64,000 nucleotides of DNA from Marinobacter halodurans. Its GTDB lineage: Bacteria; Pseudomonadota; Gammaproteobacteria; Pseudomonadales; Oleiphilaceae. The stretch spans positions 1 to 64,000 of the forward strand of contig NZ_SJDL01000008.1 in the NCBI RefSeq assembly GCF_004327985.1, given 5' to 3'. Numbering within the stretch: position 1 is the stretch's first letter; every line of letters starts with the position of its first letter. Positions 1 to 9,790 of this stretch are shown here, piece by piece. The translations under genes and the position numbers were made by a program. The notes beneath the pieces were generated by a model. The model ran no database searches, was not told where the DNA came from, and saw only the letters and a list, made by a program, of their open reading frames with translations.

Positions 1-3000
1 TATCTGAGGGTTGGCCTGGCCAGCCAGCATATTAGAGGTATTCATCCGCTATCCCCCTTCGTCTCCAAAATGGAAGATGAGGGCGAGCTTGTTTTGAGTT
101 TCAAGGCGTCGTCCTCAGGGATCAGCACGGATCTCGACAATGAAACGCCAACTACCCAGGATGCCCGTCGCTATATCCGTGATTTTCTCCTGGATGAGTT
201 CAATCGGGCACAGCCTGATCTTGATCTGGATACACCATTCCCTTCGCTGGCGGTAATCCCCGTCAACACCTCGATGCTGATCCCTTCCGATCGCCATACA
301 ACTGAGGACGTGGTTGAAAGTATAAAAGACCACCAACTGTATGCAGTGGGCATTCATCCTCGTCGAGCTTGGAAGCTGATGGGCGAGCTCGACGCATGGC
401 GGACTGAACACACTAAAGGTATTAGCGATTCAGTTTTTGACGATGCGATAGAGCGACTGGTGGGGAAGTTCAGCAATATCGGGGGATTCAATATTGCTGA
501 GTTGATCCCGGGATACCGGCCGTCTTTACGCCAAACCCTCAATTTCTACCTCAATGAATATGACCCTGATTCAGACCAATCCAAAGAGTCTGTAATTCAA
601 GGCCTTTCTCGGGGCGTTCTTCATCACGACCCGATGGAAGCGGGGCGTGTCCTTCAATCTGTACGTAATGGGCAAGTCGAGCCGGATTTAAAGTCTCGTG
701 TGGAGACGAACCATAATATTCTCATGGCGATTTCCAGTGCGGCTAATCGCTCGATGGACGATATCGGCAACACTACACACCCGGTGCTATGGATGTGCTC
801 GACACTCGTGAGCGAGTTTTCTCGGCGCCCTTTGACGGTAGCCCAACAACTAGCCGCCATGGGTATAGATCTGAGCGTTGATGTCATGCTCGCCGGTGAA
901 ATTGCCGAAATGAACGGCGCTCGATTGGTTTCTTCGAATCGAGAAGTGGCTGCGCTTGGTACAACTACCGAGAACGGCTCGGTTGAGCAGCGCATTGTTG
1001 GCGAAGCTTATACCGTTGAACTGGACGTAAATGGAGAACCGCGGTACGCAACACTCGGCATTGAATTGAGCAGTGATACTCCGGAGTTAAAGTCTTTGGG
1101 GGCACAGGCATATGAGGGGCGTGCGGTTTATGGTTACAAAGAACCGGCAACGGGGTCTCAAGGGTCCGATGAAGCTCGGAGCAGGAAGCATAAGCGTGCT
1201 GCTTTTGGCCGGATTCTGGCTGCGTACTCTGTGAATGAGTTGCCTATTCAAGCTATGCCCAAAGACGTGCCAATTAATGATATGGGGAGCATTCCAGTCT
1301 CCTGGTCCTCAATTCCCTACCTCGGCTTGCTGGGCTCCAAAAAGCCGAGTGACGGGCTGAATGACGTTGTAAGTTTTCACACTCTCTCTAGTGGTGAAAA
1401 AGCGGCGGAGCCGGGTAGCCAAAACGTGCAATGGGTACAAGCGCTAAACGATGCGGTAACACGTAGTCAGCAGGCGCTCATACATTCGACCTCTGAAGCC
1501 AGGAACAATCCAGGAAATCGTCAATTGCTTCGAGAGGCGATTGAGTTTTGGGTTAGCACGCATTTTGGGGAAACTGGGTCGCGAGCGATTGAGGCCATCA
1601 CAGACGACGCTTTCACCAAGCTCGTAAATCAAGATGCGGAAATGATTTGCGTGTCGGTCAAAAATTCAGCGCGCTCTATTCGCTATTACACGCTCCCTGT
1701 CTCATATCGTGATATCCAGAAGGCCGACTTCAATCGGTTTCAAGCTGCAGAGAAAGCGGTTTATGAATGGTCACGCCGCCATCCAACGGCCAGCAAGCGA
1801 AACAAATCCCGAACATTCGACGCTTTGAGTGCCCTCAAACCACAAGCCCTCAGCGCACTGAATGAAGTCAAGAAACAGAGTGCGGATCCGGCCGGTGATA
1901 GCCGAGTTGCCAAACATGGGCGACAAAACACTGGTCTAGTTTATGGGCTATCGGTGAAGGATCTCCGAGGATCCCGCCACGAGGTTCTTGACCGAATCGC
2001 TGGAAGTGACCCGGTAGAGCGTAAAGGCATGATTACCAAAACCAGGCTATGGCAAACGCCAGACTGGGTTGGTGTTCGATCGCCTGAAGACGGAACTACA
2101 CCAATGGAACCTTTGGTGGCGTGCTTCTGGAACGAGCTTCGAAAACAGTCTCCATCAAAGCCGCCAGCTGATTTGCCAGAGCTTAATAAGCCATTTGCGA
2201 CAGCGATGCTTCTATACCGTGACTGGTTCGATCAGATTAGGACTGATGATGACCTTCTAAATGCGATTCAGGGTGAATTTCTGGATTCGTTGGAAGGGAT
2301 TTTCTCTGAATTGAAGGAGCTGGACATACCGGCAAGACAGATTTTGGGAAGCAAGTTTCGGTTTGTCGAAACTGCTTCGGGTGGCCTCACTAAAATTTAC
2401 AACCTGGCAAAACTGCAGTCACGAGATAACGTCGACTGGCCATCCTCAGTTGGCAGAAAACGTGCGGCCAATAACTCGGGATCAGGTGCTCAGGAGAAGT
2501 TTGGTGCCATGCCAATGCTGGAGAAGATCCAGCGACTGGAGGGCGAGGACCACCGCCACGAGCGTGATGTTACCGAGCTGGATTTGCTTCAAACATTCGG
2601 GTTTTCTGGCATTGAGTATGGGGAATCCATGCCTCAGCGTGAGCGGACTATGTACCTGAACCACGCTTACGATGCCTTCATGGACATGGCCAGAGCACTG
2701 GATGTTCAGCCCCAAACCCTGAGCATGGGAGGGACGCTCGGTCTTGCATTTGGTTCCCGAGGGCGTGGCGGACGGAATGCCGCATTGGCTCACTTCGAAC
2801 CAGGCAACAATGTCATTAACCTGACGCGAATGAAGGGCGCGGGGTCTCTCGCGCATGAGATGGGGCATACCATCGCCAATTACTTTTCTCGCCAGGTTAC
2901 AGGGCAGAGCCGAGGCCCCGGTGATCTTTCTGAGATGGTTGCCATGCAGCAGCCGATGGGATTTCTGAAATCAGAGCAAATTGGTCGACTTCGCAAAACG

Positions 3001-4290
3001 GTCTATGACGCCTTTACAACGATCATGGCGAACATCTGCTATGAACCGGTCGACGATATGGAATCCAACGACCCAAGCGACAAGATAGCCCTGGGACGGT
3101 TCACCCTAACCCCAATTCTTCGCAGCAGTGACCGTCGGGCGAACAAAGATGCCACCACCTTTTTTAATGAGGCTGTACGAGCTGACTTCAGAGATAGCAA
3201 AAAGGGTTCAAAATCACGCATTGAACGTTATTGGTCAGACCCAAAGGAGTTGTTCGCCCGCGCTTTTGAAACCTGGATTCATAAGCGTTTATCCGATATG
3301 CAACCGGGTTTCAGGAATGATTACCTGGTTCGGCCGGACAAGTTTGATGCTTGGGGGGCTTCAGGATTGAGCGTCAGCAAAGGACCTCAATTGTATCCGG
3401 CGGGGGAGCACCTTGATCGCTTGGATTATGCATTTCGGAATCTGTTCGAAGTTGTTGAGACAGGTTACGCAGAGATCGATCACGAGCATCTTGGCAAAAC
3501 CGAAATGCCTTACCTGTACTCTCATGACGAGAGCGTTAGCCGGATCCAGCCAGCTGATCGCCGGGCGTTTGCAGAGTGCGCAATACAGGAAATTGCCCGC
3601 ATGTGCGGCCCCGACGTACTGGTGAGCGTCAAGTCGGAAATCACCGACCCAAATGGCAATCCAGTCGGGGGGCGTTTCAGGGCTATCGGCCAAGAATACC
3701 GGAACGATGTTAGCGGTATACGCGCGTTGCTGGAAATCACATCGAACGGACCCTTTTCAAATATTTATCATGAGGCTTTCCACTTTGCTCAGGCCTTCCT
3801 GATCACTGAGAAGGAGCAGGAAATGCTGGATAACGCGTTTAGCAAAGGGGAAATGCTCTATGACCGTTTGGCTGCTGCCCTGGTCGAAGACAACCGGGAG
3901 TATCTGATCGACCACTGTGACAATCCACGGGAGGCACAGGCATACGCGTATCAACAGTGGGTGAAAGGTAATCTTGATCTATCGGATAGCAAGCCGGCCA
4001 GAACGGTATTCGAGCAGGTTCAGCGGTGGTGCCGGCAGGTCTCTTCAACTCCGGATAAATATGGGTTTGAGTCAACCGAGGTCTTGTTCCAGAACTTCTA
4101 TGACGGTCGTCTGGCGTTACGAGAACAACAGTCGTTCTTTACGAATCAGGCGATGCCTGTTAACCAAGTTGAACACACTTACGATCAGAACACCCCGGGC
4201 ACTGAAGGCGAGTCTGATGAGCTGAAAGTGGAGGCCGATGATAACTTTCCGGAGGTGGAAGCAGACAACCCAGGGATGACCATCGGGTGA
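1..4290 (+). CDS. Large polyvalent protein with LPD1-type domain and two zincin-like motifs (5' end may lie outside window)
   Basis: The first ATG is at 70 (1406 aa from there), but the frame is open back to base 1 and no ribosome binding site precedes that ATG, so the gene may start upstream of the window. Around residues 840-940 the sequence matches the 'large polyvalent protein-associated' LPD1 pattern (FGFSGIEYGESM, then GTLGLAFGSRGRGG, then NVINLTRMKGAGSLAHEMGH). HEMGH at about residue 929 is a zincin metal-binding motif. A second one, HEAFH, lies at about residue 1234. The first 800 residues match nothing I recognise. Polyvalent proteins are multi-domain proteins of plasmids and phages, thought to enter the recipient with the DNA and protect it; that role is inference here. 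There is no signal peptide or membrane segment. An EAL gene follows after a 99-base gap. Family assignment is good for the LPD1 part; protease activity is unproven. Confidence 0.8.
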   Translation, partial: YLRVGLASQHIRGIHPLSPFVSKMEDEGELVLSFKASSSGISTDLDNETPTTQDARRYIRDFLLDEFNRAQPDLDLDTPFPSLAVIPVNTSMLIPSDRHTTEDVVESIKDHQLYAVGIHPRRAWKLMGELDAWRTEHTKGISDSVFDDAIERLVGKFSNIGGFNIAELIPGYRPSLRQTLNFYLNEYDPDSDQSKESVIQGLSRGVLHHDPMEAGRVLQSVRNGQVEPDLKSRVETNHNILMAISSAANRSMDDIGNTTHPVLWMCSTLVSEFSRRPLTVAQQLAAMGIDLSVDVMLAGEIAEMNGARLVSSNREVAALGTTTENGSVEQRIVGEAYTVELDVNGEPRYATLGIELSSDTPELKSLGAQAYEGRAVYGYKEPATGSQGSDEARSRKHKRAAFGRILAAYSVNELPIQAMPKDVPINDMGSIPVSWSSIPYLGLLGSKKPSDGLNDVVSFHTLSSGEKAAEPGSQNVQWVQALNDAVTRSQQALIHSTSEARNNPGNRQLLREAIEFWVSTHFGETGSRAIEAITDDAFTKLVNQDAEMICVSVKNSARSIRYYTLPVSYRDIQKADFNRFQAAEKAVYEWSRRHPTASKRNKSRTFDALSALKPQALSALNEVKKQSADPAGDSRVAKHGRQNTGLVYGLSVKDLRGSRHEVLDRIAGSDPVERKGMITKTRLWQTPDWVGVRSPEDGTTPMEPLVACFWNELRKQSPSKPPADLPELNKPFATAMLLYRDWFDQIRTDDDLLNAIQGEFLDSLEGIFSELKELDIPARQILGSKFRFVETASGGLTKIYNLAKLQSRDNVDWPSSVGRKRAANNSGSGAQEKFGAMPMLEKIQRLEGEDHRHERDVTELDLLQTFGFSGIEYGESMPQRERTMYLNHAYDAFMDMARALDVQPQTLSMGGTLGLAFGSRGRGGRNAALAHFEPGNNVINLTRMKGAGSLAHEMGHTIANYFSRQVTGQSRGPGDLSEMVAMQQPMGFLKSEQIGRLRKTVYDAFTTIMANICYEPVDDMESNDPSDKIALGRFTLTPILRSSDRRANKDATTFFNEAVRADFRDSKKGSKSRIERYWSDPKELFARAFETWIHKRLSDMQPGFRNDYLVRPDKFDAWGASGLSVSKGPQLYPAGEHLDRLDYAFRNLFEVVETGYAEIDHEHLGKTEMPYLYSHDESVSRIQPADRRAFAECAIQEIARMCGPDVLVSVKSEITDPNGNPVGGRFRAIGQEYRNDVSGIRALLEITSNGPFSNIYHEAFHFAQAFLITEKEQEMLDNAFSKGEMLYDRLAAALVEDNREYLIDHCDNPREAQAYAYQQWVKGNLDLSDSKPARTVFEQVQRWCRQVSSTPDKYGFESTEVLFQNFYDGRLALREQQSFFTNQAMPVNQVEHTYDQNTPGTEGESDELKVEADDNFPEVEADNPGMTIG

Positions 4291-4389
4291 CCGATCCGTA
4301 TGAAAAGTTAGACATTCGATACCCTGAGCGTTCTGGTGTGCCACAACTGTCACAATACAAACCGTTCAAATTTGTATAGGTGGTGTGGA

Positions 4390-5709
4390 ATGAGTGTGGC
4401 GCCAGAAACAATGAAACAGTCCTCAAAGGCGAATGATATCGCCTGTATTGAGCTCCCTGATCTGGTGAGTGTGGTGAATAGCCTCCTGGGAATGGACCGC
4501 CTACAGGTTGTCTCAGCACACATAATGGACGTTATTCGCGCGCACATGGATCCGAATTTGATTGAGCTCTCCCAGGAGGGGGCCTGCGGTTTCATGTGCG
4601 TCATGAAACCGGGGGCCATTACGCATGAACATATCGAAGCGCTCAGCCACATCCTTTCTCAACCACTCGAATTCCGCGTTGGAGTTAAGGGAGAAGGTGG
4701 GGCGGTCAGCCATGTAGAGCAGACCCTAATCCTCCGCCCATACATCGGAATGGCCCGCGGTACCGGTCAGCCCAGCACCGTCAAAACAGCGCACCGGGCT
4801 CAGGTTGCACTCCAATGGTCGCGGATGTCTCAGGCAAAACCGGTTCATGTATACGATGAGATGACCAATGCTATCCATCGGAACCACACTCGGGCTCAGC
4901 AGGATCTCATCAACGCCGTCAGGCATCGGCATCTTAGTCAGTTCTATCAACCCCTCGTGCAGTTCAGTACGGGGAAGATCGTTGGTTTTGAGGCATTGTT
5001 GCGACCGCCTCAGCCGCCAGCGCAGAGTCAGTATCATGACCTTCCGAGCAACCCGGCCGATATGGTTGAGATTGCAGCAAGCACAGAAATGATGGGCGCA
5101 TTAACAGACCTGACATGGGATCAGGCAATCGAAACCATGGGTGTTATGGACAAGCTGTCTCCTGGATCCGGAGCGTCGATATCACTGAATGTGAATGGTG
5201 ATTATCTGGTTGAGAACGTAGATGCCGTTGAAGCCCGCGTGGCAGAGCTGAGTGACGCATGGCGCCTCACCTTGGAAATCTCAGAAGATGCCAGCCTCCG
5301 CCCCGGGCAGCTCCCCATTCTACAAAGTGTTATCGGGAGGTTAAGACGCCAAGGTTGTCGAATAGCGATCGACGATTTCGGTGCTGGTTCTTCCAATTTT
5401 GCCCGCATTAACGAGCTGACGTTCGATGAGCTGAAACTGGATAAGACGTTGATCCATAAGGCGGCGGAAAGTCAGCCGGATATGGAGCTTGTAGAGAAAA
5501 TTATTGAGCTGGCCCATGAAAAGGGCGCGCAGGTCGTCGCAGAAGGCATAGAGACTCATGACCAGTGGAAGCTGATGAAGGACGCCGGTGCTGACATTGC
5601 ACAAGGCTATTTTCTCTCGCGGCCGCAGGACCAGGTTCGAGCGATTTCATGGCTTCAAAGTCAGGCCCAAGAAAAGAATTTGATCTTCCCTAGTAACCTG
5701 TCTGGTTAA
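4390..5709 (+). CDS. EAL-domain cyclic-di-GMP phosphodiesterase
   Basis: A C-terminal EAL domain of about 240 residues carries the usual catalytic and metal-binding signatures in order: GFEALLR (EAL), SLNVN, LEISE, IDDFGAGSS, LKLDK, VVAEGIE and AQGYF. It is therefore probably an active enzyme that hydrolyses c-di-GMP. The N-terminal 150 residues have no recognised sensor domain, no membrane segment and no GGDEF partner. The ATG at 4390 is chosen over one 54 bases upstream because AGGTGG-like sequence precedes it and the upstream extension (MCHNCHNTNRSN...) looks non-coding. The gene lies between two large transfer-region genes, so it may tune the host's switch between motile and attached states during mating; that is inference. 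Confidence 0.88.
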   Translation: MSVAPETMKQSSKANDIACIELPDLVSVVNSLLGMDRLQVVSAHIMDVIRAHMDPNLIELSQEGACGFMCVMKPGAITHEHIEALSHILSQPLEFRVGVKGEGGAVSHVEQTLILRPYIGMARGTGQPSTVKTAHRAQVALQWSRMSQAKPVHVYDEMTNAIHRNHTRAQQDLINAVRHRHLSQFYQPLVQFSTGKIVGFEALLRPPQPPAQSQYHDLPSNPADMVEIAASTEMMGALTDLTWDQAIETMGVMDKLSPGSGASISLNVNGDYLVENVDAVEARVAELSDAWRLTLEISEDASLRPGQLPILQSVIGRLRRQGCRIAIDDFGAGSSNFARINELTFDELKLDKTLIHKAAESQPDMELVEKIIELAHEKGAQVVAEGIETHDQWKLMKDAGADIAQGYFLSRPQDQVRAISWLQSQAQEKNLIFPSNLSG

Positions 5710-5783
5710 TCCAACAAAGTCGGCTGACCCCGCTCTGCCGACCGGCGACAATAGGATTAATGAATGACAGCAAGGAGAAAAAC

Positions 5784-7424
5784 ATGGCTGATAGCAACAA
5801 CCCTTTTGCCGGTACCAGTGATGCTCTGGAAATGCCGCCCGAAAACGAGGCTTTGTTTGATGAGCTTGCCGGGTTAGAAGTGAGCCCAGACCCGAGCCCG
5901 ACAGTTTTTGCCCCACTGATGACGATTACCGGTCGTGACAGCCACCTGTTTGTCATGGATCCCGAAACAAACACGGTACGCCTTGCCAATGATGAGGTAG
6001 CGGAAGCGTTCGCGACACTCCAGGAAGCAATCGAATATGGCGGTGACCCCAGCCAGATTGAGATTGACGCCCATGTTTTCTCCCCGGTTACCGGTAAGCT
6101 GGAAAAGGTCAGCGACTTTATGCCGGAAGGCACCCCATACCGGGATCTTGTCCAACAGGTTGGCTCTGCCAGCAAGACGCTTGCTGTTGTCCCTCGAGCG
6201 ATCACTGCATTGACGGTGAGCCAGATCATCTTGCCAACGCCACTCGAAGCTGCTGGTCCATCGCCACAAAACATGCGCCGGCCGGAAGATGAGTTGGACA
6301 GCGACGAGTCGGCGGAAGACCGCTTTCCTGGCGCCGAGGATGAAGATGCCGAGGCGGAGCTGGAAGACCAAAGGCCAAGAAGCGCATTACCCCAACCAAC
6401 TACGGCAGTAGAATCAGCTGTATTTGGCGCGATCACACTGGCATATGGCCTGGCCGGTGTTGCAGGTTATGCGATCAAGAGCACGATTACGGAAGGGTGG
6501 AACCTTACCAGCATGCTTGGCACCAAGCTGTGGCATAACGTCTCGCAGCGCCGGGAAGAAGACCACCGAGCTTATGCGGAATCAGATGAAATCGCCGATC
6601 ATCGGTTGAATGAACCCCAGGTCGACATCCCCCACTATCTTGAGGCAAGCAATGATGAAAAGGCCGCATTCGGTGAGGGGGTTGAGAAAAGCCTGGAACT
6701 GATCGGCGTCCAAATTGAACAGCCGGTTATGGGTAATTACGACTCAAGTCACCAGGCAATCGTAGAACCGAAAATCACGGCTGATGTAACGAACCTGATC
6801 ACCGATAACAGCACCCCGGCCGTTCCGCCCGAGCTTATGATCGCCGGTGAGACGAGCATGGCGACAAATCAGTTTGTTCACTCGCATGACGTTGGTGATC
6901 GAATCAACGCCTGGGCGAGCAAGAACATCGAGGCGAATGAGCAAGCAAAGGCCGATATCCATGATATGGCTTCGCAAATCGATGCCCGGTTGGCCCAGGT
7001 GGCCGATTACCTGGGTACCATGGACTCCGGATCTGATGAACGGAATGAGGCTCTTCAAAGCGAGCGAGCAGGCTTGGAAGCTTTCACGAAGGATATCGGT
7101 CAGCAATGCCGCGAGTGGATTGCTGACCCTCAGTCTAATTACAGCCAATCTGACTCTGAGCAGAAGGAAGAGCTTGTGGATGATCTGGAGGCCATGTTTG
7201 ATCCGGACAACAACGTAAGCCCCTTCCATCGCCACAAAGACCTGCTGGAAGAAATGGAAGACGAGAACGGTGGTTTCAAAGCGGGACTGAGCGATGCCTT
7301 CCAAGGCCTCAAGGATCTGCTGGCTCGGCTGAAAGAAGCCCTTGGCATTATGACTGTGCAAAAAGCTGAAGCGGAGGAAATGGATCACGTTGCCGAACAC
7401 GCACCTGCGGGACCTTCGCTTTAA
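5784..7424 (+). CDS. Hypothetical transfer-region protein with one membrane-like segment
   Basis: A 546-residue protein that I do not recognise. The start at 5784 is well supported by AAGGAG six bases upstream; an upstream in-frame ATG at 5760 has nothing comparable. Visible features are an acidic stretch near residues 170-205 (rich in D and E), a hydrophobic glycine/alanine-rich segment (AVFGAITLAYGLAGVAGYAI) near residues 210-230, and a charged, probably helical C-terminal half that ends in an amphipathic segment (GLKDLLARLKEALGI). There is no signal peptide. It stands between the EAL gene and a double terminator, so it closes the first operon of the window. Linkage to type IVB transfer genes suggests a transfer role; no function is claimed. 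Confidence 0.75.
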   Translation: MADSNNPFAGTSDALEMPPENEALFDELAGLEVSPDPSPTVFAPLMTITGRDSHLFVMDPETNTVRLANDEVAEAFATLQEAIEYGGDPSQIEIDAHVFSPVTGKLEKVSDFMPEGTPYRDLVQQVGSASKTLAVVPRAITALTVSQIILPTPLEAAGPSPQNMRRPEDELDSDESAEDRFPGAEDEDAEAELEDQRPRSALPQPTTAVESAVFGAITLAYGLAGVAGYAIKSTITEGWNLTSMLGTKLWHNVSQRREEDHRAYAESDEIADHRLNEPQVDIPHYLEASNDEKAAFGEGVEKSLELIGVQIEQPVMGNYDSSHQAIVEPKITADVTNLITDNSTPAVPPELMIAGETSMATNQFVHSHDVGDRINAWASKNIEANEQAKADIHDMASQIDARLAQVADYLGTMDSGSDERNEALQSERAGLEAFTKDIGQQCREWIADPQSNYSQSDSEQKEELVDDLEAMFDPDNNVSPFHRHKDLLEEMEDENGGFKAGLSDAFQGLKDLLARLKEALGIMTVQKAEAEEMDHVAEHAPAGPSL

Positions 7425-7434
7425 TTCCCCACTG

Positions 7435-7459
7435 ACGCCGGCAAAATGCCGGCGTTCTT
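7435..7459 (+). terminator. Hairpin terminator after the first operon
   Basis: The arms ACGCCGGC and GCCGGCGT pair perfectly around the loop AAAAT, 10 bases after the stop codon at 7424. The following T-run is short (TTCTT), so this may be helped by the stronger hairpin 35 bases further on. Confidence 0.5.
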
Positions 7460-7485
7460 GGTCCTCCCCCCCCAATCAGTCAGGC

Positions 7486-7528
7486 AAAAAAAAGGCCGTA
7501 GATTTGAAGAGATCTACGGCCTTTTTCG
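7486..7528. terminator. Bidirectional rho-independent terminator
   Basis: A perfect 11-bp stem (AGGCCGTAGAT / ATCTACGGCCT) with an 8-base loop is flanked by a run of A on the left and T on the right. It can therefore stop transcription from both sides. It lies between the plus-strand gene ending at 7424 and the minus-strand gene ending at 7540. Confidence 0.9.
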
Positions 7529-7539
7529 TTTTTGGGTAC

Positions 7540-8157
7540 CTACGAATGAGGGCCAAGCGCTTGAAAGTAGGTTCTGTTCCAGGCCTCGAGTTCGGCGCTG
7601 TCTTTCGGGCGCCCGAGATAATCCAGAACATTGTCAAAGAAGTCCAAGCTGTACTTGATGCGCTCGGCGCGTTTCTCGTTCACGCCCTCGTTCTGTTCGA
7701 GTTGGGTGCGCAGGCCCAGAGTACGTGATTCTGATCCAGCACGAATCACCATTCTGGAGAAGCCGAGGGCATCCTGTACGCGAGGGTCGCGTTTGTATGT
7801 GTCCAGGCTTCCCTCTTGCTCCGCGAAATAAAAACCGTATGACACGCGGCTCATGATCCACTCGACCTGGCGGTACATGCTGTACGAAGCATTCTCAGGA
7901 TCAACTTTGAAGTTCTTGCCGTTAGCCATTGTCTCTTCATCGAAGAGGGTGTCATTGAGCTCACGTCCCTGCTCCTCGACCCAGCCCTGAGCTTCAACAC
8001 GAAATGCTTTCGCAGCGCCATAAAGCAAACGGGCTTCCTCGAAGGTGTTTGGTTTCACTTCGGATGCCGGAACTCGAACCAGGCCATTTTGTGTTTTGGG
8101 ATTCGGGTCTTCCGGCAGGTTGTTAATCTGCTCTTGAGTCAGTCCAGGGAGTTCCAT
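7540..8157 (-). CDS. Hypothetical protein, 205 aa
   Basis: I do not recognise this soluble protein. It begins MELPGLTQEQINNLPEDPNP and is probably largely helical and charged, with no signal peptide, membrane segment or cysteine motif. It is the last gene of a short minus-strand unit, behind the DsbC-like gene (gap 124 bases), and ends against the bidirectional terminator. The start at 8157 is the first ATG of the frame. Position next to the type IVB genes suggests a role in transfer, but nothing in the sequence shows one. Confidence 0.7.
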   Translation of the reverse strand: MELPGLTQEQINNLPEDPNPKTQNGLVRVPASEVKPNTFEEARLLYGAAKAFRVEAQGWVEEQGRELNDTLFDEETMANGKNFKVDPENASYSMYRQVEWIMSRVSYGFYFAEQEGSLDTYKRDPRVQDALGFSRMVIRAGSESRTLGLRTQLEQNEGVNEKRAERIKYSLDFFDNVLDYLGRPKDSAELEAWNRTYFQALGPHS

Positions 8158-8281
8158 ATGCGCCGCCCTTATTGTTTAACAGGTGATGTCGATACTATAA
8201 ATAACAAACTGCAATGTGATCCGCAAGAATTTCGAACCGGGCGTCCAGAAATTCCAACCTGAACGCCCTTTGATCAGATCA

Positions 8282-9601
8282 TCAATCTGCGGAGATTCGA
8301 TTTACAAAGCCAGCGCTCGGAATACCGGCATCAAGCTCAAGATTGCCTTGGTGGTTCTTATAAACCAGCAACGGAGTAGCCGGCTGAGCAGCTGTCATCA
8401 AAGCCGTATTTGAGGCTGCTGCCTTAATGAAGGGCTTGTCGTTGTCTGCGCTGTAGCTACTCGAGTAGAGCTCAGAGGCCCCGCCTGGCATGGTCATTAC
8501 CTGTCGCAACATGTCCAAGGCCGCATCGTCGTTACCCTGGTCGATCGCTGAAAGCATTAGCGCAGATGCCGCCATGCTGGATGGCTGGTCTGAGAAGACC
8601 ACAGCAGGGATCCAGTGCAGCGTCAGTTCCCCGTTTTTAACTTGATTGGCCAGCTGGCGGTAGAGCTTGTGACACACGGGACAGTTCGGGTCGAAGAAAA
8701 CGTATAGCTCTCGGGCCCCATGCCCCTGTTTAATTGATGGCGTGGCCTTTACTGCTTTCAAGTAACTCTGCTGCTGGGCGGCCTCACTTCCGCTGTTTCG
8801 GATTTTGGCAATGACGGCACCATTATCCAGGGAGTCTTGCACAAGCTCCTTGAACCTATCGCGATCCACCAGCTCCTTGGAAACTGCAGTAGATGTTGAC
8901 GCATCAGCTTGCTGAGGACTGATTCCCCCGCTGGCACCCGTATGAGTTGCACCTGAATTGTCGTCGCTGCCTTTAACCTGCAGCGCTGAGGCCGGCAGGT
9001 CAGGGGTAGGCACTTCGTTATTCGGGGCTTTGGATGGTTGAGGCATTCGAGGCTTGGGTGGTTTAGATACGTGAGGCTTCGGCACCGAGACCTGCGTGCT
9101 TGCGGCGCCGGTAACCCGGCGCTCATTCCCGGTTTCCGGCATATGCCCCTGAAGTAGCTCCTGAATTTGGTCTCGCTTTGGCCGCGGCGTATTTGGATTA
9201 ACTGTAGGGCGACCATCGGGGATGGTCATTTGCCCACCAGGGATAGCGCCCCCATCCATTTGGGGCAGGATGAATCCGGAGATGACGGTCTTGTTGTCTG
9301 AGAGGACATAAACGCTTTGCATGTTGAGGACGCCCGGCACCTGGATAAACACCTCAACTGAGTTATCCGGCCCCGCTTTCGTGCCAACAACGGCAACCTG
9401 TGGAAGCCGTTTGCTGACGATAGCGGCTGCATCATTTGGACTGTAATTGACTTTTGAAGTGCTGGCGTCGGTGGTGCGGGATCCCTCGTGACGGCCTGAG
9501 TCATGCACGAAGTAGAAATACCCTCCCAAAAGCACCGCCGATGTCACGATGGCTATTGGAAGTTCCCGGAAAAAAAAGCTCTTTAGGTTGGATTCAGCCA
9601 T
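8282..9601 (-). CDS. Membrane-anchored DsbC/TrbB-like thiol-disulfide oxidoreductase
   Basis: The 439-residue protein has a short cytoplasmic start, one membrane segment (residues 15-33), a small domain (about residues 45-120), a long low-complexity linker rich in P, K, S and T (about 120-245) and a C-terminal thioredoxin fold. The active site is C307-P-V-C310 in FDPNCPVCHKLYRQL, and the cis-proline loop is ATPLLVYK near residue 410. This matches periplasmic disulfide isomerases of the DsbC/DsbG type; IncI plasmids carry a DsbC-like TrbB. The likely job is folding cysteine-containing transfer or pilus proteins in the periplasm. It is divergent from traM. The long anchored linker is unusual for the family. 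The fold and motif are certain; the substrate is inferred. Confidence 0.85.
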   Translation of the reverse strand: MAESNLKSFFFRELPIAIVTSAVLLGGYFYFVHDSGRHEGSRTTDASTSKVNYSPNDAAAIVSKRLPQVAVVGTKAGPDNSVEVFIQVPGVLNMQSVYVLSDNKTVISGFILPQMDGGAIPGGQMTIPDGRPTVNPNTPRPKRDQIQELLQGHMPETGNERRVTGAASTQVSVPKPHVSKPPKPRMPQPSKAPNNEVPTPDLPASALQVKGSDDNSGATHTGASGGISPQQADASTSTAVSKELVDRDRFKELVQDSLDNGAVIAKIRNSGSEAAQQQSYLKAVKATPSIKQGHGARELYVFFDPNCPVCHKLYRQLANQVKNGELTLHWIPAVVFSDQPSSMAASALMLSAIDQGNDDAALDMLRQVMTMPGGASELYSSSYSADNDKPFIKAAASNTALMTAAQPATPLLVYKNHQGNLELDAGIPSAGFVNRISAD

Positions 9602-9790
9602 AGAACACCCTCTGTCTGTTTATAGAATTGGGGATATTCTAACAAATGTGATTGTTGTGCTATGGAGGGGTACAGCTTTGCGGGATAGATGATCTCAATA
9701 AGTTTTGGGTGGATGCGGACACCGGCGTTTATAGCCCGATTTCGTCAGTAAAATGACGGGAGCTAAAGAACTGACCAAGGACCAATCCAT

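Noticed and set aside
4336-4389. Longer N-terminus for the EAL protein
   Set aside because: It lacks a ribosome binding site and its residues look non-coding; AGGTGG supports 4390.
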